Both the position numbers and the translations under genes were made by a program. Shown here one piece after another: positions 9,281 through 17,669 of a DNA stretch of 45,585 nucleotides (its first letter is position 1; each line of letters starts with the position of its first letter). Source of the stretch: Pseudomonas sp. GD03858 (GTDB lineage Bacteria > Pseudomonadota > Gammaproteobacteria > Pseudomonadales > Pseudomonadaceae); NCBI RefSeq assembly GCF_029840925.1, contig NZ_JAOCDM010000033.1:1-45585 (forward strand). The letters are read 5' to 3'. The notes under the pieces were generated by a model that saw only the letters and a program-made list of their open reading frames with translations, was not told the DNA's origin and did not search any database.

Positions 9281-10156
9281 ATGTACACCAAGAATTTCGT
9301 CAACCCGTGCCCCGACTGGGCCACGGCTTTGCTCAACGGTTTCAGCCAGGTGCTGCTGCTGCGCAACCCCCTGTGCGGCCTGTGCTGCCTGCTGGCCATC
9401 CTGCTGACCGCGCCGAACCTGGTCGGCGGCGCCCTGCTCGGCGCCCTCGCCGGCCTGCTCACCGCCCAGCGCCGAGGCTACGATCGCGCCGACCGGCAAG
9501 CCGGGCTGTACTGCTACAACGGCGTGCTGATCGGCATCCTGATCAGCGCCGTGCTGCCCTGGTCGGCCATCCTGCCGCCGCTGATCCTCGCCGCCGGCGG
9601 CCTGTCGAGCATGCTCACCCACCAGTGGCGCAAGCGTGGCGGCAAGCTGCTGATCGCCTATACCGCACCGTTCGTGCTACTCGGCTGGGCCGCCCTGCTG
9701 CTGGCCGAGCCATCGGCCAGTGGCCCGGTCGCAGCCGACCCGGTGTACGCCCTGCTGCGCGGCGTCGGGCAGATCTTCCTGCTCGACAAGCCCATGGCCG
9801 GCCTGCTGATCGTGGTTGGCATGTACATCGCCAACCCCTATGCCGCCACCTGGGCAGTGATCGGTTCGGCGCTCGGTGGCGGTATCGCGCTGCTGGCCGG
9901 TGAAACGCACGCCGCCTGGCTGGGACTGTACGGTTTCAATGCCGCCCTGGCGGCGCTGGCCTTCAGTCGCCAGGGCGAAAAGCCTCGGATCACCTTGCTC
10001 GCCATCGCCTGCGCCCTGTTGCTGCAACCGCTGTTCAACCTGCTGCCGATCGCCGGGCTCACCGCGCCTTTCGTCACGGCTTGCTGGCTGATGCACCTGG
10101 GCAATCATCTGGCCCAGCTCAACCAACGCCGTAACGCCCCTCGCTTGCACAGCTGA
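9281..10156 (+). CDS. Urea transporter (UT family)
   Basis: A 291-aa, strongly hydrophobic inner-membrane protein with about ten hydrophobic segments. Two half-repeats typical of UT-family urea channels are visible: one carries RNPLCGLCCLLAILL and GLYCYNGVLIGILIS, the other DKPMAGLLIVVGMYIANPYA and GLYGFNAALAALAF. The paired LYxxN motifs and NP/DKP loops match the inverted-repeat UT fold. It would carry urea, plausibly released by purine or allantoin breakdown alongside the glyoxylate used by gcl. The ATG at 9281 gives MYTKNFVNPCPDW, a family-like N-terminus; the codons upstream lie in REP DNA. Confidence 0.85.
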   Translation: MYTKNFVNPCPDWATALLNGFSQVLLLRNPLCGLCCLLAILLTAPNLVGGALLGALAGLLTAQRRGYDRADRQAGLYCYNGVLIGILISAVLPWSAILPPLILAAGGLSSMLTHQWRKRGGKLLIAYTAPFVLLGWAALLLAEPSASGPVAADPVYALLRGVGQIFLLDKPMAGLLIVVGMYIANPYAATWAVIGSALGGGIALLAGETHAAWLGLYGFNAALAALAFSRQGEKPRITLLAIACALLLQPLFNLLPIAGLTAPFVTACWLMHLGNHLAQLNQRRNAPRLHS

Positions 10157-10201
10157 AACGCAGCCCCTAGGCTCTGCCCATTCGCACAATGGAACGCGCC
10201 C

Positions 10202-11038
10202 ATGGATAACCCCTCGAGCCTGCGCGAGCGGCTCTACGTCATCGTCTTCCAGACCGACACCGTCGCTGGCAGGCGCTTCGACAAGATTCTCCTGCTGATC
10301 ATTCTCGCCAGCCTGGTCACGGTGATCCTGGACAGCATCGACGAGGTCCACCAGGGCTATGCCGGCCTGCTGGCCGGCATAGAGTGGGGGTTCACGGCGA
10401 TCTTCCTCGCCGAATACATCACCCGCCTGTACTGCTCGCCCAAGCCCCTGCGCTATGCCTTCAGTTTTTACGGACTGGTCGACCTGCTGGCCATCGTGCC
10501 GGGCATCCTGGCCCTGTACTACAGCGACGCGCAGTACCTGCTGATCATCCGTGTGGTCCGCATGCTGCGCATCTTCCGCGTGCTCAAGCTCAGCCCCTAC
10601 CTGAAGCAGGCCCACTACCTGCTGGCGGCATTGCAGGGCAGCAAGCAGAAGATCATCGTGTTCCTGGTCAGCGTGTCGACCCTGGTCACCGTGTTCGGCA
10701 CCCTGATGTACGTGATCGAAGGCCCCGAGCACGGCTTCACCAGCATCCCCAAGGGCATCTACTGGGCGATCGTCACCCTGACCACCGTGGGCTTCGGCGA
10801 TATCGTGCCCAAGACCCCGCTGGGGCAGGTGCTGTCATCGCTGGTGATGATCACCGGTTATTCGATCATCGCCGTGCCCACCGGGATCTTCACCGCTGAA
10901 CTGGCCAATGCCCTGCGTGGGGAACAGTTGCAGCACGATTGCCCGACGTGCGCCAAGCAGCATCACGAACATGGCGCGGCATTCTGTTCGCGCTGTGGCA
11001 ATGCGTTGTTTCCCAAACAACCGGCACAGGACCTGTAG
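10202..11038 (+). CDS. Voltage-gated K+ channel-like ion transporter with C-terminal zinc-ribbon-like tail
   Basis: A 278-aa six-helix cation channel. Residues about 27-110 hold S1-S3. The S4 voltage sensor is RVVRMLRIFRVLK (117-129) with regularly spaced Arg. S5 spans about 150-172. The pore helix leads into the K+ filter TTVGFGD (194-200) and S6 ends with the IIAVPTGIF gate region (222-230). After S6 the short cytoplasmic tail carries CPTC (247-250) and CSRC (262-265), a four-cysteine pattern typical of a zinc ribbon. Potassium selectivity follows from the GFGD filter; the role of the tail is inferred. The stop codon lies inside the first bases of a REP element. Confidence 0.9.
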   Translation: MDNPSSLRERLYVIVFQTDTVAGRRFDKILLLIILASLVTVILDSIDEVHQGYAGLLAGIEWGFTAIFLAEYITRLYCSPKPLRYAFSFYGLVDLLAIVPGILALYYSDAQYLLIIRVVRMLRIFRVLKLSPYLKQAHYLLAALQGSKQKIIVFLVSVSTLVTVFGTLMYVIEGPEHGFTSIPKGIYWAIVTLTTVGFGDIVPKTPLGQVLSSLVMITGYSIIAVPTGIFTAELANALRGEQLQHDCPTCAKQHHEHGAAFCSRCGNALFPKQPAQDL

Positions 11039-11178
11039 GAGCGGCCTTGACCAGTTCACCTTGCCGAGGCGTCGGACCGGTCGGAAAGGGGCGCGTAGCG
11101 GCCCCAGGATTTGTGGTCGACGCAAGATTGCTGGGGCTGCTTTGCAGCCCTTTCGCGACACAAGGCCGCTCCTACAGG
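11032..11178. repeat. REP elements overlapping the channel gene 3' end
   Basis: A truncated REP arm starts at 11032 (CCTGTAGGAGCGGCCTTGA) and contains the channel stop codon TAG (11036-11038). A full inverted arm lies at 11153-11178. The spacer holds GC-rich stems (GGGGCGCGTAGCGGCCCC and GGGGCTGCTTTGCAGCCC types). The left arm degenerates after about 19 bases. Confidence 0.85.
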
Positions 11179-11232
11179 GGACGTAAGCGTCTGGCAGTCT
11201 TGCGCCAGGCATAACCAAAGACTGTTTTGTTC

Positions 11233-11262
11233 TTTAACCCGCGCGAAACCACCCGCTATAGT
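11233..11262 (+). promoter_or_regulatory. Candidate sigma-70 promoter of the sulfate-binding protein gene
   Basis: TTTAAC (11233-11238) and TATAGT (11257-11262) are separated by 18 bases, about 46 bases before the ATG. The -10 is good and the -35 weak, as is common for activator-dependent promoters such as those controlled by CysB. No CysB site could be asserted by eye. Confidence 0.4.
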
Positions 11263-11308
11263 CGCTGGCAAATCGCCAACCCTTTGAACCAGAACAAGGA
11301 ATGCCCCA

Positions 11309-12307
11309 GTGAAAAAACTCTTCAGCGCCTCGCTGCTCGCCGCGGGCCTGGCCCTGGGCAACCTCGCCCAGGCCGCGCCGACCCTGCTCAACGTCTCCTA
11401 CGACGTGATGCGCGACTTCTACAAGGACTACAACCCGGCCTTCCAGAAGCACTGGGAGAAAGAGCACAACGAGAAGGTCAACCTGCAGATGTCCTTCGGC
11501 GGCTCGAGCAAGCAGGCACGCGCGGTGATCGATGGCCTGCCGGCCGATGTGATCACCATGAACATGGCCACTGACATCAATGCCCTGGCCGACAACGGCA
11601 AGCTGGTGCCGGACAACTGGGTGACCCGCCTGCCGAACAACAGCGCGCCGTTCACCTCGGCCACCGTGTTCATCGTGCGCAAGGGCAACCCCAAGGCGCT
11701 GAAGGACTGGCCGGACCTGCTCAAGGACGGCGTGCAGGTGATCGTGCCCAACCCCAAGACCTCGGGTAACGGCCGCTACACCTACCTCTCGGCCTGGGGT
11801 TACGTGCTCAAGCAAGGCGGTGACGAGGCCAAGGCCCGCGACTTCGTCGGCAAGCTGTTCAAGCAGGCGCCGGTGCTCGACACCGGTGGCCGCGCCGCCA
11901 CCACCACCTTCATGACCAACCAGATCGGCGACGTGCTGGTGACCTTCGAGAACGAGGCCGAGATGATCGCCCGCGAGTTCGGCCGCGACCAGTTCGAAGT
12001 GGTCTACCCGAGCGTGTCGGCCGAGGCCGAACCGCCGGTGAGCGTGGTCGACAAGGTGGTGGCCAAGAAAGGCACCCAGGCCGTGGCCGAGGAATACCTG
12101 AAGTACCTGTGGTCGCCGCAGGCCCAGGAGATCGCCGCGAACAACTACCTGCGCCCACGTGATGCCAGCGTGCTGGCCAAGTACACCGACCGCTTCCCGA
12201 AAGTCGACTTCCTGTCGGTGGAAAAGACCTTCGGCGACTGGCGCACCGTGCAGAAGACCCACTTCAACGACGGTGGCGTGTTCGACCAGATCTACACCAA
12301 CAAGTAA
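11309..12307 (+). CDS. sbp: Periplasmic sulfate/thiosulfate-type binding protein of an ABC transporter
   Basis: A 332-aa secreted solute-binding protein. Residues 1-23 form a Sec signal peptide (MKKLFSASLLAAGLALGNLAQA, cleavage after AQA). The mature start APTLLNVSYDVMRDFYKDYN and the blocks SFGGSSKQARAVIDGLPADV and IVPNPKTSGNGRYTYLSAWGY are diagnostic of the Sbp/CysP family that binds sulfate or thiosulfate. A near-consensus AAGGA precedes the ATG. No permease or ATPase genes (cysT, cysW, cysA) are adjacent, so this is an orphan binding protein that must use a transporter encoded elsewhere. A terminator-like hairpin follows directly. Confidence 0.93.
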   Translation: MKKLFSASLLAAGLALGNLAQAAPTLLNVSYDVMRDFYKDYNPAFQKHWEKEHNEKVNLQMSFGGSSKQARAVIDGLPADVITMNMATDINALADNGKLVPDNWVTRLPNNSAPFTSATVFIVRKGNPKALKDWPDLLKDGVQVIVPNPKTSGNGRYTYLSAWGYVLKQGGDEAKARDFVGKLFKQAPVLDTGGRAATTTFMTNQIGDVLVTFENEAEMIAREFGRDQFEVVYPSVSAEAEPPVSVVDKVVAKKGTQAVAEEYLKYLWSPQAQEIAANNYLRPRDASVLAKYTDRFPKVDFLSVEKTFGDWRTVQKTHFNDGGVFDQIYTNK

Positions 12308-12310
12308 CCG

Positions 12311-12343
12311 CCGCTCTCAGGGTCAGACCTGAGGGAGCGGTTC
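12311..12343 (+). terminator. Terminator-like hairpin after sbp
   Basis: CCGCTC-TCAGG (from 12311) pairs with CCTGA-GG-GAGCGG (to 12340) with a small bulge, followed by TTCTGT. It lies a few bases after the sbp stop. The T-tract is short, so strength is uncertain. Confidence 0.55.
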
Positions 12344-12357
12344 TGTGGTAGCGGCTC

Positions 12358-12444
12358 GTGGGAGCGGGCTTGCCCCGCGATAGAGCCAGCCCAGGCAACA
12401 CTGTCGTTGCCTCCGTCGCCATCGCGGGGCAAGCCCGCTCCCAC
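12358..12444. repeat. Inverted repeat of the GGGAGCGGGCTTGCCCCGCG class
   Basis: The 23-base arms at 12358-12380 and 12422-12444 are exact reverse complements (core GGGAGCGGGCTTGCCCCGCG) with a 41-base spacer. This is a REP class different in sequence from the GTAGGAGCGGCC class. It lies between the convergent sbp and methyltransferase genes. Confidence 0.85.
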
Positions 12445-12467
12445 GCACCTTCCAGTATCAATAAGGG

Positions 12468-13397
12468 TCAGGCCTGCTGGTGGAAAACCAGGGCTTTGAG
12501 CCCACCCTGCGGATCCGCATCGGGAAACTCCGGCGGATTCTCCAGCCGCTCGACGAACACCAGTCCCGGCGCCTGCTCGGCCATGCCATCGACGAGAAAC
12601 TGCGGCCCGATCCCCGGATCGTTGACGCAGGCCAGCACCGTGCCGCCTTCGTTCAGCAACTCCGGCAAACGACGGAGGATCTTGGCGTAGTCCTGGGTCA
12701 GCACGAAGCTGCCGCGCTGGAAGGTCGGCGGATCGATGATGATCAAGTCATATGGCCCGTACTTGCGCACCTTGCCCCACGACTTGAACAGCTCATGCCC
12801 CAGGTACGCGACCCGCGAGGCGTCATGGCCATTGAGCCGGTGATTGTCGCGGCCCCGCGACAATGCCGACTTGGCCATGTCCAGGTTGACCACCTGCTCG
12901 GCGCCACCGGCGATCGCCGCCACCGAGAAGCCACAGGTATAGGCGAACAGGTTCAGCACACGCTTGCCGGCCGCCTGCTCACGCACCCAGCGCCGACCGT
13001 AGCGCATGTCGAGGAACAGGCCGTTGTTCTGGCGCACGCCCAGGTCGAGCAGGTACTTCAGGCCATCTTCGACCACTTCGCGCTGCTGGCAAGGCTCTCC
13101 CAGCAACCACTGGCCGGGGCTATCGGGCAGGTAGCGATGCTGCAGGAGGATCGCCTGGCCAGTCCATTGCGGGCGTTCTGCCAGGGCTCGCAGCATGGCT
13201 TCGAGTTCCGCCAGCTGGCCTGCGGGCGGCTCGCGGAACAACGCCACCGACAGCACACCGTCGAGCCAGTCGACGGTGATCTGCTCCAGTCCTGGCCAGC
13301 AGCGGCCACGGCCATGGAACAAGCGGCGCGTTTCCACTGGCGTGGGGTCGAGGGCGGCGAGCAGGTGCTGCTCGAGGGTGGCGATGGCTGAGGTCAT
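12468..13397 (-). CDS. Class I SAM-dependent methyltransferase, RlmI/YccW-like
   Basis: A 309-aa predicted methyltransferase. The SAM site is seen as RVLNLFAYTCGFSVAAIAGGA followed by VNLDMAKSALSRGRDNHRLNG, and the catalytic-type motif is LIIIDPPTFQRG. This arrangement matches the C-terminal catalytic part of 23S rRNA cytosine-C5 methyltransferases of the RlmI type; the N-terminal PUA domain of RlmI is not obvious. The natural substrate is therefore uncertain but probably RNA. I chose ATG 13397 (MTSAIATLEQHLL). An in-frame ATG at 13427 would add ten residues; neither has a strong Shine-Dalgarno. It is convergent with sbp. Confidence 0.85.
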   Translation of the reverse strand: MTSAIATLEQHLLAALDPTPVETRRLFHGRGRCWPGLEQITVDWLDGVLSVALFREPPAGQLAELEAMLRALAERPQWTGQAILLQHRYLPDSPGQWLLGEPCQQREVVEDGLKYLLDLGVRQNNGLFLDMRYGRRWVREQAAGKRVLNLFAYTCGFSVAAIAGGAEQVVNLDMAKSALSRGRDNHRLNGHDASRVAYLGHELFKSWGKVRKYGPYDLIIIDPPTFQRGSFVLTQDYAKILRRLPELLNEGGTVLACVNDPGIGPQFLVDGMAEQAPGLVFVERLENPPEFPDADPQGGLKALVFHQQA

Positions 13398-13561
13398 GTC
13401 GGCTACGGTCAGGCAAAAGAACGCCATTCTACCCGCTCAGGCCGGCGTCCGACCGCCATCGATGAAGGGAATGGATGGGTTTGCCGCATTTTTGTCGCTT
13501 TTCTTGCTCGCCGTTCGCCAGGGATAGTGAGCCATCGCACTCAGCATCAAGGAACCCATCC

Positions 13562-14194
13562 ATGCCTGCCCTCAAGATCGAATTCTTCCACGATGTCGTC
13601 TGTGGCTGGTGCTTCGTTCTCGCCCCAAGGCTCAGGCAGTTGCAGGAGGAACTGGACCTGGATATCCAGCACCGCACCTTCATCCTGCAGACCAGCCGCG
13701 ACGCGATGATCGAACGCTTCGGCTCGATGCCCCAGGCCAAGCAGACCATTCTCGATCACTGGCGCGCCTGCGCCCAGGCCGAGGACGTCAAACGCATCGA
13801 TATCGAAGGCATGCGCCGACAACACTTCGAGTACCCTTCCGGGCTGCTGGCCGGCCTGGCATGCCAGGCAGCCACCGTGCTGGCCGGCAACGAAGGCCAT
13901 GGGCGGATGTTCGATCGCCTGCAGGAGGCCCATCTGGTGCAAAGCCGCAACATCGGCGACCACGACACGGTGCTGAGCATCGCCGCCGAGGCGGGCTTCG
14001 ACCCACGGGCCTTCGCCCTGGCCTTCCACGACCAGGCACCACAGTTGCTCGACCAGGCGCTCACCCGCGGCGAGCGCCTGGGCATCACCTCGGTGCCCAG
14101 CCTGGTCATCGAGGATCGCTACCTGCTACCCGGCGCCCTGGACCTCGATGCCCTGCGCAGTGCCATCGCCCAGGTTCGCAACGGCGTCAGATGA
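13562..14194 (+). CDS. DsbA-family (FrnE-like) thioredoxin-fold oxidoreductase
   Basis: A 210-aa thioredoxin-fold protein without a signal peptide, so probably cytoplasmic. The active site is CGWC (residues 14-17, in FFHDVVCGWCFVL). A helical insertion follows, and the cis-Pro loop is seen as GITSVPSLVIEDRYLLPGA. This pattern fits the DSBA-like/FrnE/2-hydroxychromene-2-carboxylate isomerase superfamily; the redox CxxC favours a disulfide oxidoreductase over an isomerase. AAGGA lies about 8 bases before the ATG. Its 3' end overlaps the convergent PhzF gene by 8 bases, so the transcripts are antisense at their ends. Confidence 0.87.
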   Translation: MPALKIEFFHDVVCGWCFVLAPRLRQLQEELDLDIQHRTFILQTSRDAMIERFGSMPQAKQTILDHWRACAQAEDVKRIDIEGMRRQHFEYPSGLLAGLACQAATVLAGNEGHGRMFDRLQEAHLVQSRNIGDHDTVLSIAAEAGFDPRAFALAFHDQAPQLLDQALTRGERLGITSVPSLVIEDRYLLPGALDLDALRSAIAQVRNGVR

Positions 14195-14975
14195 AGATGC
14201 TGCCGCGCAAGTACAACGCACCCCGCCCACTGATGATCACCCGGCCGTTGCCCGGCACCTCGCAGTGCAACTGACCCTTGCGTGCCCCGCCCTGCTCGCA
14301 GTTCAAGCGGCGCTGACCCAGGCGCTCGGCCCAGTACGGCGCGAGCGAGGTGTGCGCTGAACCTGTGACCGGGTCCTCGTTGACGCCCACCCGTGGCCCG
14401 AACCAACGGCTCACGAAGTCGAAGCCGCGCCCCGGCGCCGTTACCGCGATGCCCCGCACAGCGAACGCGGACAAGGCCACGAAGTCCGGCTTCAGCGAAT
14501 CGAGCTGCGCGGCATCGTCGATCACCAGCATGTAATCGTCGGTCCGGTACAACGCCCTGGCCTCGTTCAGGCCCAGGGCCGCCAGCAACTCAGGCTCCAT
14601 CGCCACGGCAACCGGCTGCTTGGCCGGAAAGTCCATGGCCAGCAGGCCGTTGTCCGAGCGACTGACCCGTAATTCGCCGCTGCGAGTGTTGAAGCGCAGC
14701 ACCTGGGCACGCTCGCCCAGTTGCTCGAACAGCACCCAGGCGGCCGCCAGCGTCGCGTGGCCGCACAGGTCGACCTCCACTGCCGGGGTGAACCAGCGCA
14801 GGTCGAAACCCTCGCCGTTGCGGACGAAGTAGGCGGTCTCGGACAGGTTGTTCTCTTCAGCGATGCGCTGCAGCACATCGTCGGCCAGCCAGCGCTCCAG
14901 CGGGATCACGGCGGCAGGGTTGCCGCCGAACGGCGTGGCGGAAAAGGCATCGACCTGGAATATCTCGAGTTGCAT
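14187..14975 (-). CDS. PhzF-family isomerase/epimerase-like protein
   Basis: A 262-aa protein of the PhzF superfamily (diaminopimelate-epimerase fold). Seen: FQVDAFSATPFGGNPAAVIPLE at the N-terminus, NNLSETAYFV carrying the conserved catalytic Glu, FTPAVEVDLCGHATLAAAWVLF, and the C-terminal GVNEDPVTGSAHTSLAPYWAERLG. All family landmarks are present, so it should be a functional fold. PhzF itself acts in phenazine synthesis, but no other phz gene is near; most single PhzF paralogs have unknown substrates. It is convergent with, and overlaps by 8 bases, the DsbA-like gene. Confidence 0.92.
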   Translation of the reverse strand: MQLEIFQVDAFSATPFGGNPAAVIPLERWLADDVLQRIAEENNLSETAYFVRNGEGFDLRWFTPAVEVDLCGHATLAAAWVLFEQLGERAQVLRFNTRSGELRVSRSDNGLLAMDFPAKQPVAVAMEPELLAALGLNEARALYRTDDYMLVIDDAAQLDSLKPDFVALSAFAVRGIAVTAPGRGFDFVSRWFGPRVGVNEDPVTGSAHTSLAPYWAERLGQRRLNCEQGGARKGQLHCEVPGNGRVIISGRGALYLRGSIFI

Positions 14976-15027
14976 GCAAAAGGCTCCTCAATGCCCGGCA
15001 CGGCGCCGGGCAGGTATCGAAAAAGGA

Positions 15028-15966
15028 TCAGGTCCGCACCGGCGTCAGCACCGGCTCGCCGGCGAAGAACGCCTGCAGGTTGCGCAGCACCAGGGTGACA
15101 GTATCCCGCGCAGCCTCCGGCGACTGCCCCGCCACATGGGGCGTGAGTACGGTGTTGCCCAGCCGCTTGAGCGCATCGGGCACGGCGGGTTCGTCGTCGA
15201 ACACATCCAGCGCCGCCCCTGCTATTACGCCTTGCTGCAAGGCGTCGACCAGGGCCTGGGTATCGACGACGCTGGCACGGGCGATATTGACCAGGTAGCC
15301 CTCGGCCCCCAGCGCCTCGAGCACCCTGGCATCCACCAGGTGCCGAGTGCCAGGGCCTCCAGGCGTGGCGACCACCAGGATGTCCACGGCATCGGCCAGG
15401 TGCAGCGGGCTGTCGTACCAGGTGTAGGGCACCTCGGCACGCGGGGCTCGGCTGTGATAGCTGACGTTCATGTCGAAGCCCAAGGTCGCGCGCCGGGCGA
15501 TGGCCTGGCCGACAGCGCCCAGACCGATGATCCCTAAGCGCTTGCCGCTCACCGATGGGCTGATCACCCGGTTCCACTCACCCCGGCGCGTGCTGGCATC
15601 GGCCCTGGGAATATCACGCAGCAGCGCCAGCAGCAAAGCCATGGCATGGTCGGCCACGGGGCCAGCGTTGGCGCCAGCGCCGTTGGTGACGGTGATGCCG
15701 CGCGCGGCAGCGGCGGCCAGGTCGACCTGCTCGTAGCCGGCGCCAATCACGCAGATGATCCGCAGCTTGCTCAAGGTGTCGATTTCCGCAGCGCTCAGAC
15801 CCAGCGGGCCACGGGTAAGGACCGCATCGATCTCGTCGGCATGACGGGCGATGGCGTCGGCACGCATTTGTGGCGACGGGGCACGGATCAGGCGATAACC
15901 GGCCTGTTCCAATATCGGCAGATAGTCATCGACGGTTTCCACCAGCACCAGGACTGTCTTGCTCAT
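15028..15966 (-). CDS. D-isomer-specific 2-hydroxyacid dehydrogenase
   Basis: A 312-aa NAD(P)-dependent dehydrogenase reducing 2-oxo acids to D-2-hydroxyacids. The nucleotide-binding motif is GKRLGIIGLGAVGQAIARRA (about residues 140-160). The catalytic triad of the family can be placed: Arg in LVNIARASVVDTQAL, Glu in DVFDDEPAVP and His in LTPHVAGQSPEA. The ATG at 15966 gives MSKTVLVLVETVDDYLPIL and follows GGAGGGTGGC; an upstream in-frame start at 16080 would run through the neighbouring lipoprotein gene end. The substrate is not determinable; glyoxylate/hydroxypyruvate or other small 2-oxo acids are typical for this subgroup. Confidence 0.93.
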   Translation of the reverse strand: MSKTVLVLVETVDDYLPILEQAGYRLIRAPSPQMRADAIARHADEIDAVLTRGPLGLSAAEIDTLSKLRIICVIGAGYEQVDLAAAAARGITVTNGAGANAGPVADHAMALLLALLRDIPRADASTRRGEWNRVISPSVSGKRLGIIGLGAVGQAIARRATLGFDMNVSYHSRAPRAEVPYTWYDSPLHLADAVDILVVATPGGPGTRHLVDARVLEALGAEGYLVNIARASVVDTQALVDALQQGVIAGAALDVFDDEPAVPDALKRLGNTVLTPHVAGQSPEAARDTVTLVLRNLQAFFAGEPVLTPVRT

Positions 15967-16042
15967 GCCACCCTCCGATTGAATGCGAAGGGGGATTATG
16001 CCAGCAGTTGGCTTCGCCGGCCCTATCGCGGGCCAATGGCAA

Positions 16043-16468
16043 TTATTGTCCGAACGCCCTGCCCAGCCCGCCTGGCACACCGCTGCTGTCGGTTTCCTGC
16101 CAGGGTCCGCTGGGGCTCAACGACCAGCTCCAGCCATTGTTCCAGCGGTAGTAGGTACGTTGGCGATAGAACGTGTTGGGCTGCTTCTCCAGCACATACA
16201 CGCCCAGCTTCGGATCCCAGTGGCTGGCGCCGCCGGGCGGCGGTGCGAAGCTGGCGGAAGTCCGTGGCATGGGCTTGGGAATGGCCGCCGGCTTGCTCGG
16301 CTGGCGTCCAGGCTGGCCGCCCGGCAGCGGCTTGACCACCGGCCCCTGGTGGGGCGGCGGCGTGGTCTCGATCGGCGGCAACGGTTCACGCTCCGCCGGC
16401 TGGTGCACCGTACACGCGGACAGACCCAGGGCCAGGGTGATCAGGGTCAGGCGGACGGTGCTGTTCAT
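16043..16468 (-). CDS. Proline-rich lipoprotein of unknown function
   Basis: A 141-aa protein with a signal peptide and lipobox (LALGLSAC, with the lipidated Cys at about residue 19), so it is predicted to be an envelope lipoprotein. A Pro/Gln-rich stretch (residues 25-75) precedes a compact C-terminal part rich in Trp and Tyr (GVYVLEKQPNTFYRQRTYYR, then WNNGWSWSLSPSGPW). I do not recognise a domain. It lies 13 bases after ccmI on the same strand and may be read through from the ccm operon; a role in heme export or assembly is possible but not shown. Confidence 0.75.
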   Translation of the reverse strand: MNSTVRLTLITLALGLSACTVHQPAEREPLPPIETTPPPHQGPVVKPLPGGQPGRQPSKPAAIPKPMPRTSASFAPPPGGASHWDPKLGVYVLEKQPNTFYRQRTYYRWNNGWSWSLSPSGPWQETDSSGVPGGLGRAFGQ

Positions 16469-16481
16469 GACGGTTGCTCTC

Positions 16482-17669
16482 TTATGTATCGGGGCTGTCG
16501 ATGGTCAGGTGCTGGGTGGCCTGGGTGGCGGTGGCCAACGGGGCACTCTGGCCCTTCCACTCGCCACGGGTCGGCACGCCAGCGCGTGAGACGCGGGCCA
16601 CCAGTTGGACTTCGGCGAAGTCCGACAGTTTCATCTGCGGCATCATCGCGTCGGCATCGGACAGCTCCACCTCGATCGGCAACTGCGCCACGGTCACTCG
16701 CTTGGCCGCCACCGGCATGGGCGGACCATTGCTGGCGCGGGCGAAGATGAACACCGTGTCGTCCGGGCGCACCTTGTCCTTGAGCGCCGCGGCCAGCTCG
16801 ACCCGCACCTTCAGACGCGCCACTTCGACGACCTTGCCGCCGCCGGCCTTGAGCTTGTCGGCTGCGCGGTCGATACCACCCTGCAGCGCGGCGCGGGACG
16901 CATCGCCTTCGGGCAGTTGCGCCAGCAGGCGCTGCCAGTAGTCGATGGCTTCCTGGTAACGCTCGCCCTCGAAGGCGGCGATACCGCGCAGGCCCAGGCT
17001 GGTGACTTCCCGCGGATCGGCCTTGAGGGCCTCGTCGGTAAGGGCCTGCACCTGCGCCGACCACTGCTTGTCGGCGGCAAAGTACAGCGATTGCGCCCAT
17101 TGCCCGAGCAACTCGGGTTGGCGCCCGGCCAGCTTCACGGCGCGCTCGAAGGCCTTGGCCGCATCCGCCGGCCGCTGCTCGGCCATGTAGGCCCGGCCCA
17201 GGAAGTACAGGCCTTCGGCCGAGTCCGGCTGGGCCTGCACCGCGCGTTCCAGGCGCGTCGTCATCTCTTCCATCGATCGCGGTGCGTTGGCGAACTCCTG
17301 GGTCAGCTCGACTTTGTCCGCCGCGCCAAAGTGCAGGTACAGGCCCAGGGCCATGGCCGGCACCAGAACCGCCGCCAGCACCGGCACGGCCTTGCCCAGG
17401 CGCCCCTGGCGCGTCGCCTCGCTGCGCTCGGTGTCAGCCAGCAGCTCGCGAGCGGCTTCGTCGCGGCCCTTGGCCAGTTGCTCGCTGTCGAGCACACCGG
17501 CCGCCTGCTGCGCGGTCAGTTCGGCGACACGCTCCTCGTAGAGCGCGACATTGAGTGCGGTACGGTCCTGTTCGGCCTGCTGGTGGCGATGCCCCCGCAG
17601 GATCGGCAGCAGCAGGAAAGCCAGGGCGGCGAGCAGCAACAGGCCCGCGCTGAGCCAGAATTCAGTCAT
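16482..17669 (-). CDS. ccmI: Cytochrome c maturation protein CcmI (CycH)
   Basis: A 395-aa inner-membrane TPR protein that holds apocytochrome c for heme ligation. Two N-terminal membrane segments are seen ([20 protein letters not shown] at residues 3-22 and [20 protein letters not shown] near 95-114). TPR-type helices occupy about residues 130-260 ([20 protein letters not shown] and [20 protein letters not shown]). A C-terminal beta-rich region with [20 protein letters not shown] follows, as in CcmI/CycH of alpha- and gammaproteobacteria. Its start overlaps the ccmH stop by 8 bases. It is the last recognised gene of the ccm operon. Confidence 0.95.
   Translation of the reverse strand: MTEFWLSAGLLLLAALAFLLLPILRGHRHQQAEQDRTALNVALYEERVAELTAQQAAGVLDSEQLAKGRDEAARELLADTERSEATRQGRLGKAVPVLAAVLVPAMALGLYLHFGAADKVELTQEFANAPRSMEEMTTRLERAVQAQPDSAEGLYFLGRAYMAEQRPADAAKAFERAVKLAGRQPELLGQWAQSLYFAADKQWSAQVQALTDEALKADPREVTSLGLRGIAAFEGERYQEAIDYWQRLLAQLPEGDASRAALQGGIDRAADKLKAGGGKVVEVARLKVRVELAAALKDKVRPDDTVFIFARASNGPPMPVAAKRVTVAQLPIEVELSDADAMMPQMKLSDFAEVQLVARVSRAGVPTRGEWKGQSAPLATATQATQHLTIDSPDT

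Noticed and set aside
14187..14975. Phenazine biosynthesis gene phzF
   Set aside because: The family match is real, but no other phz gene is present, so a phenazine role is not supported.
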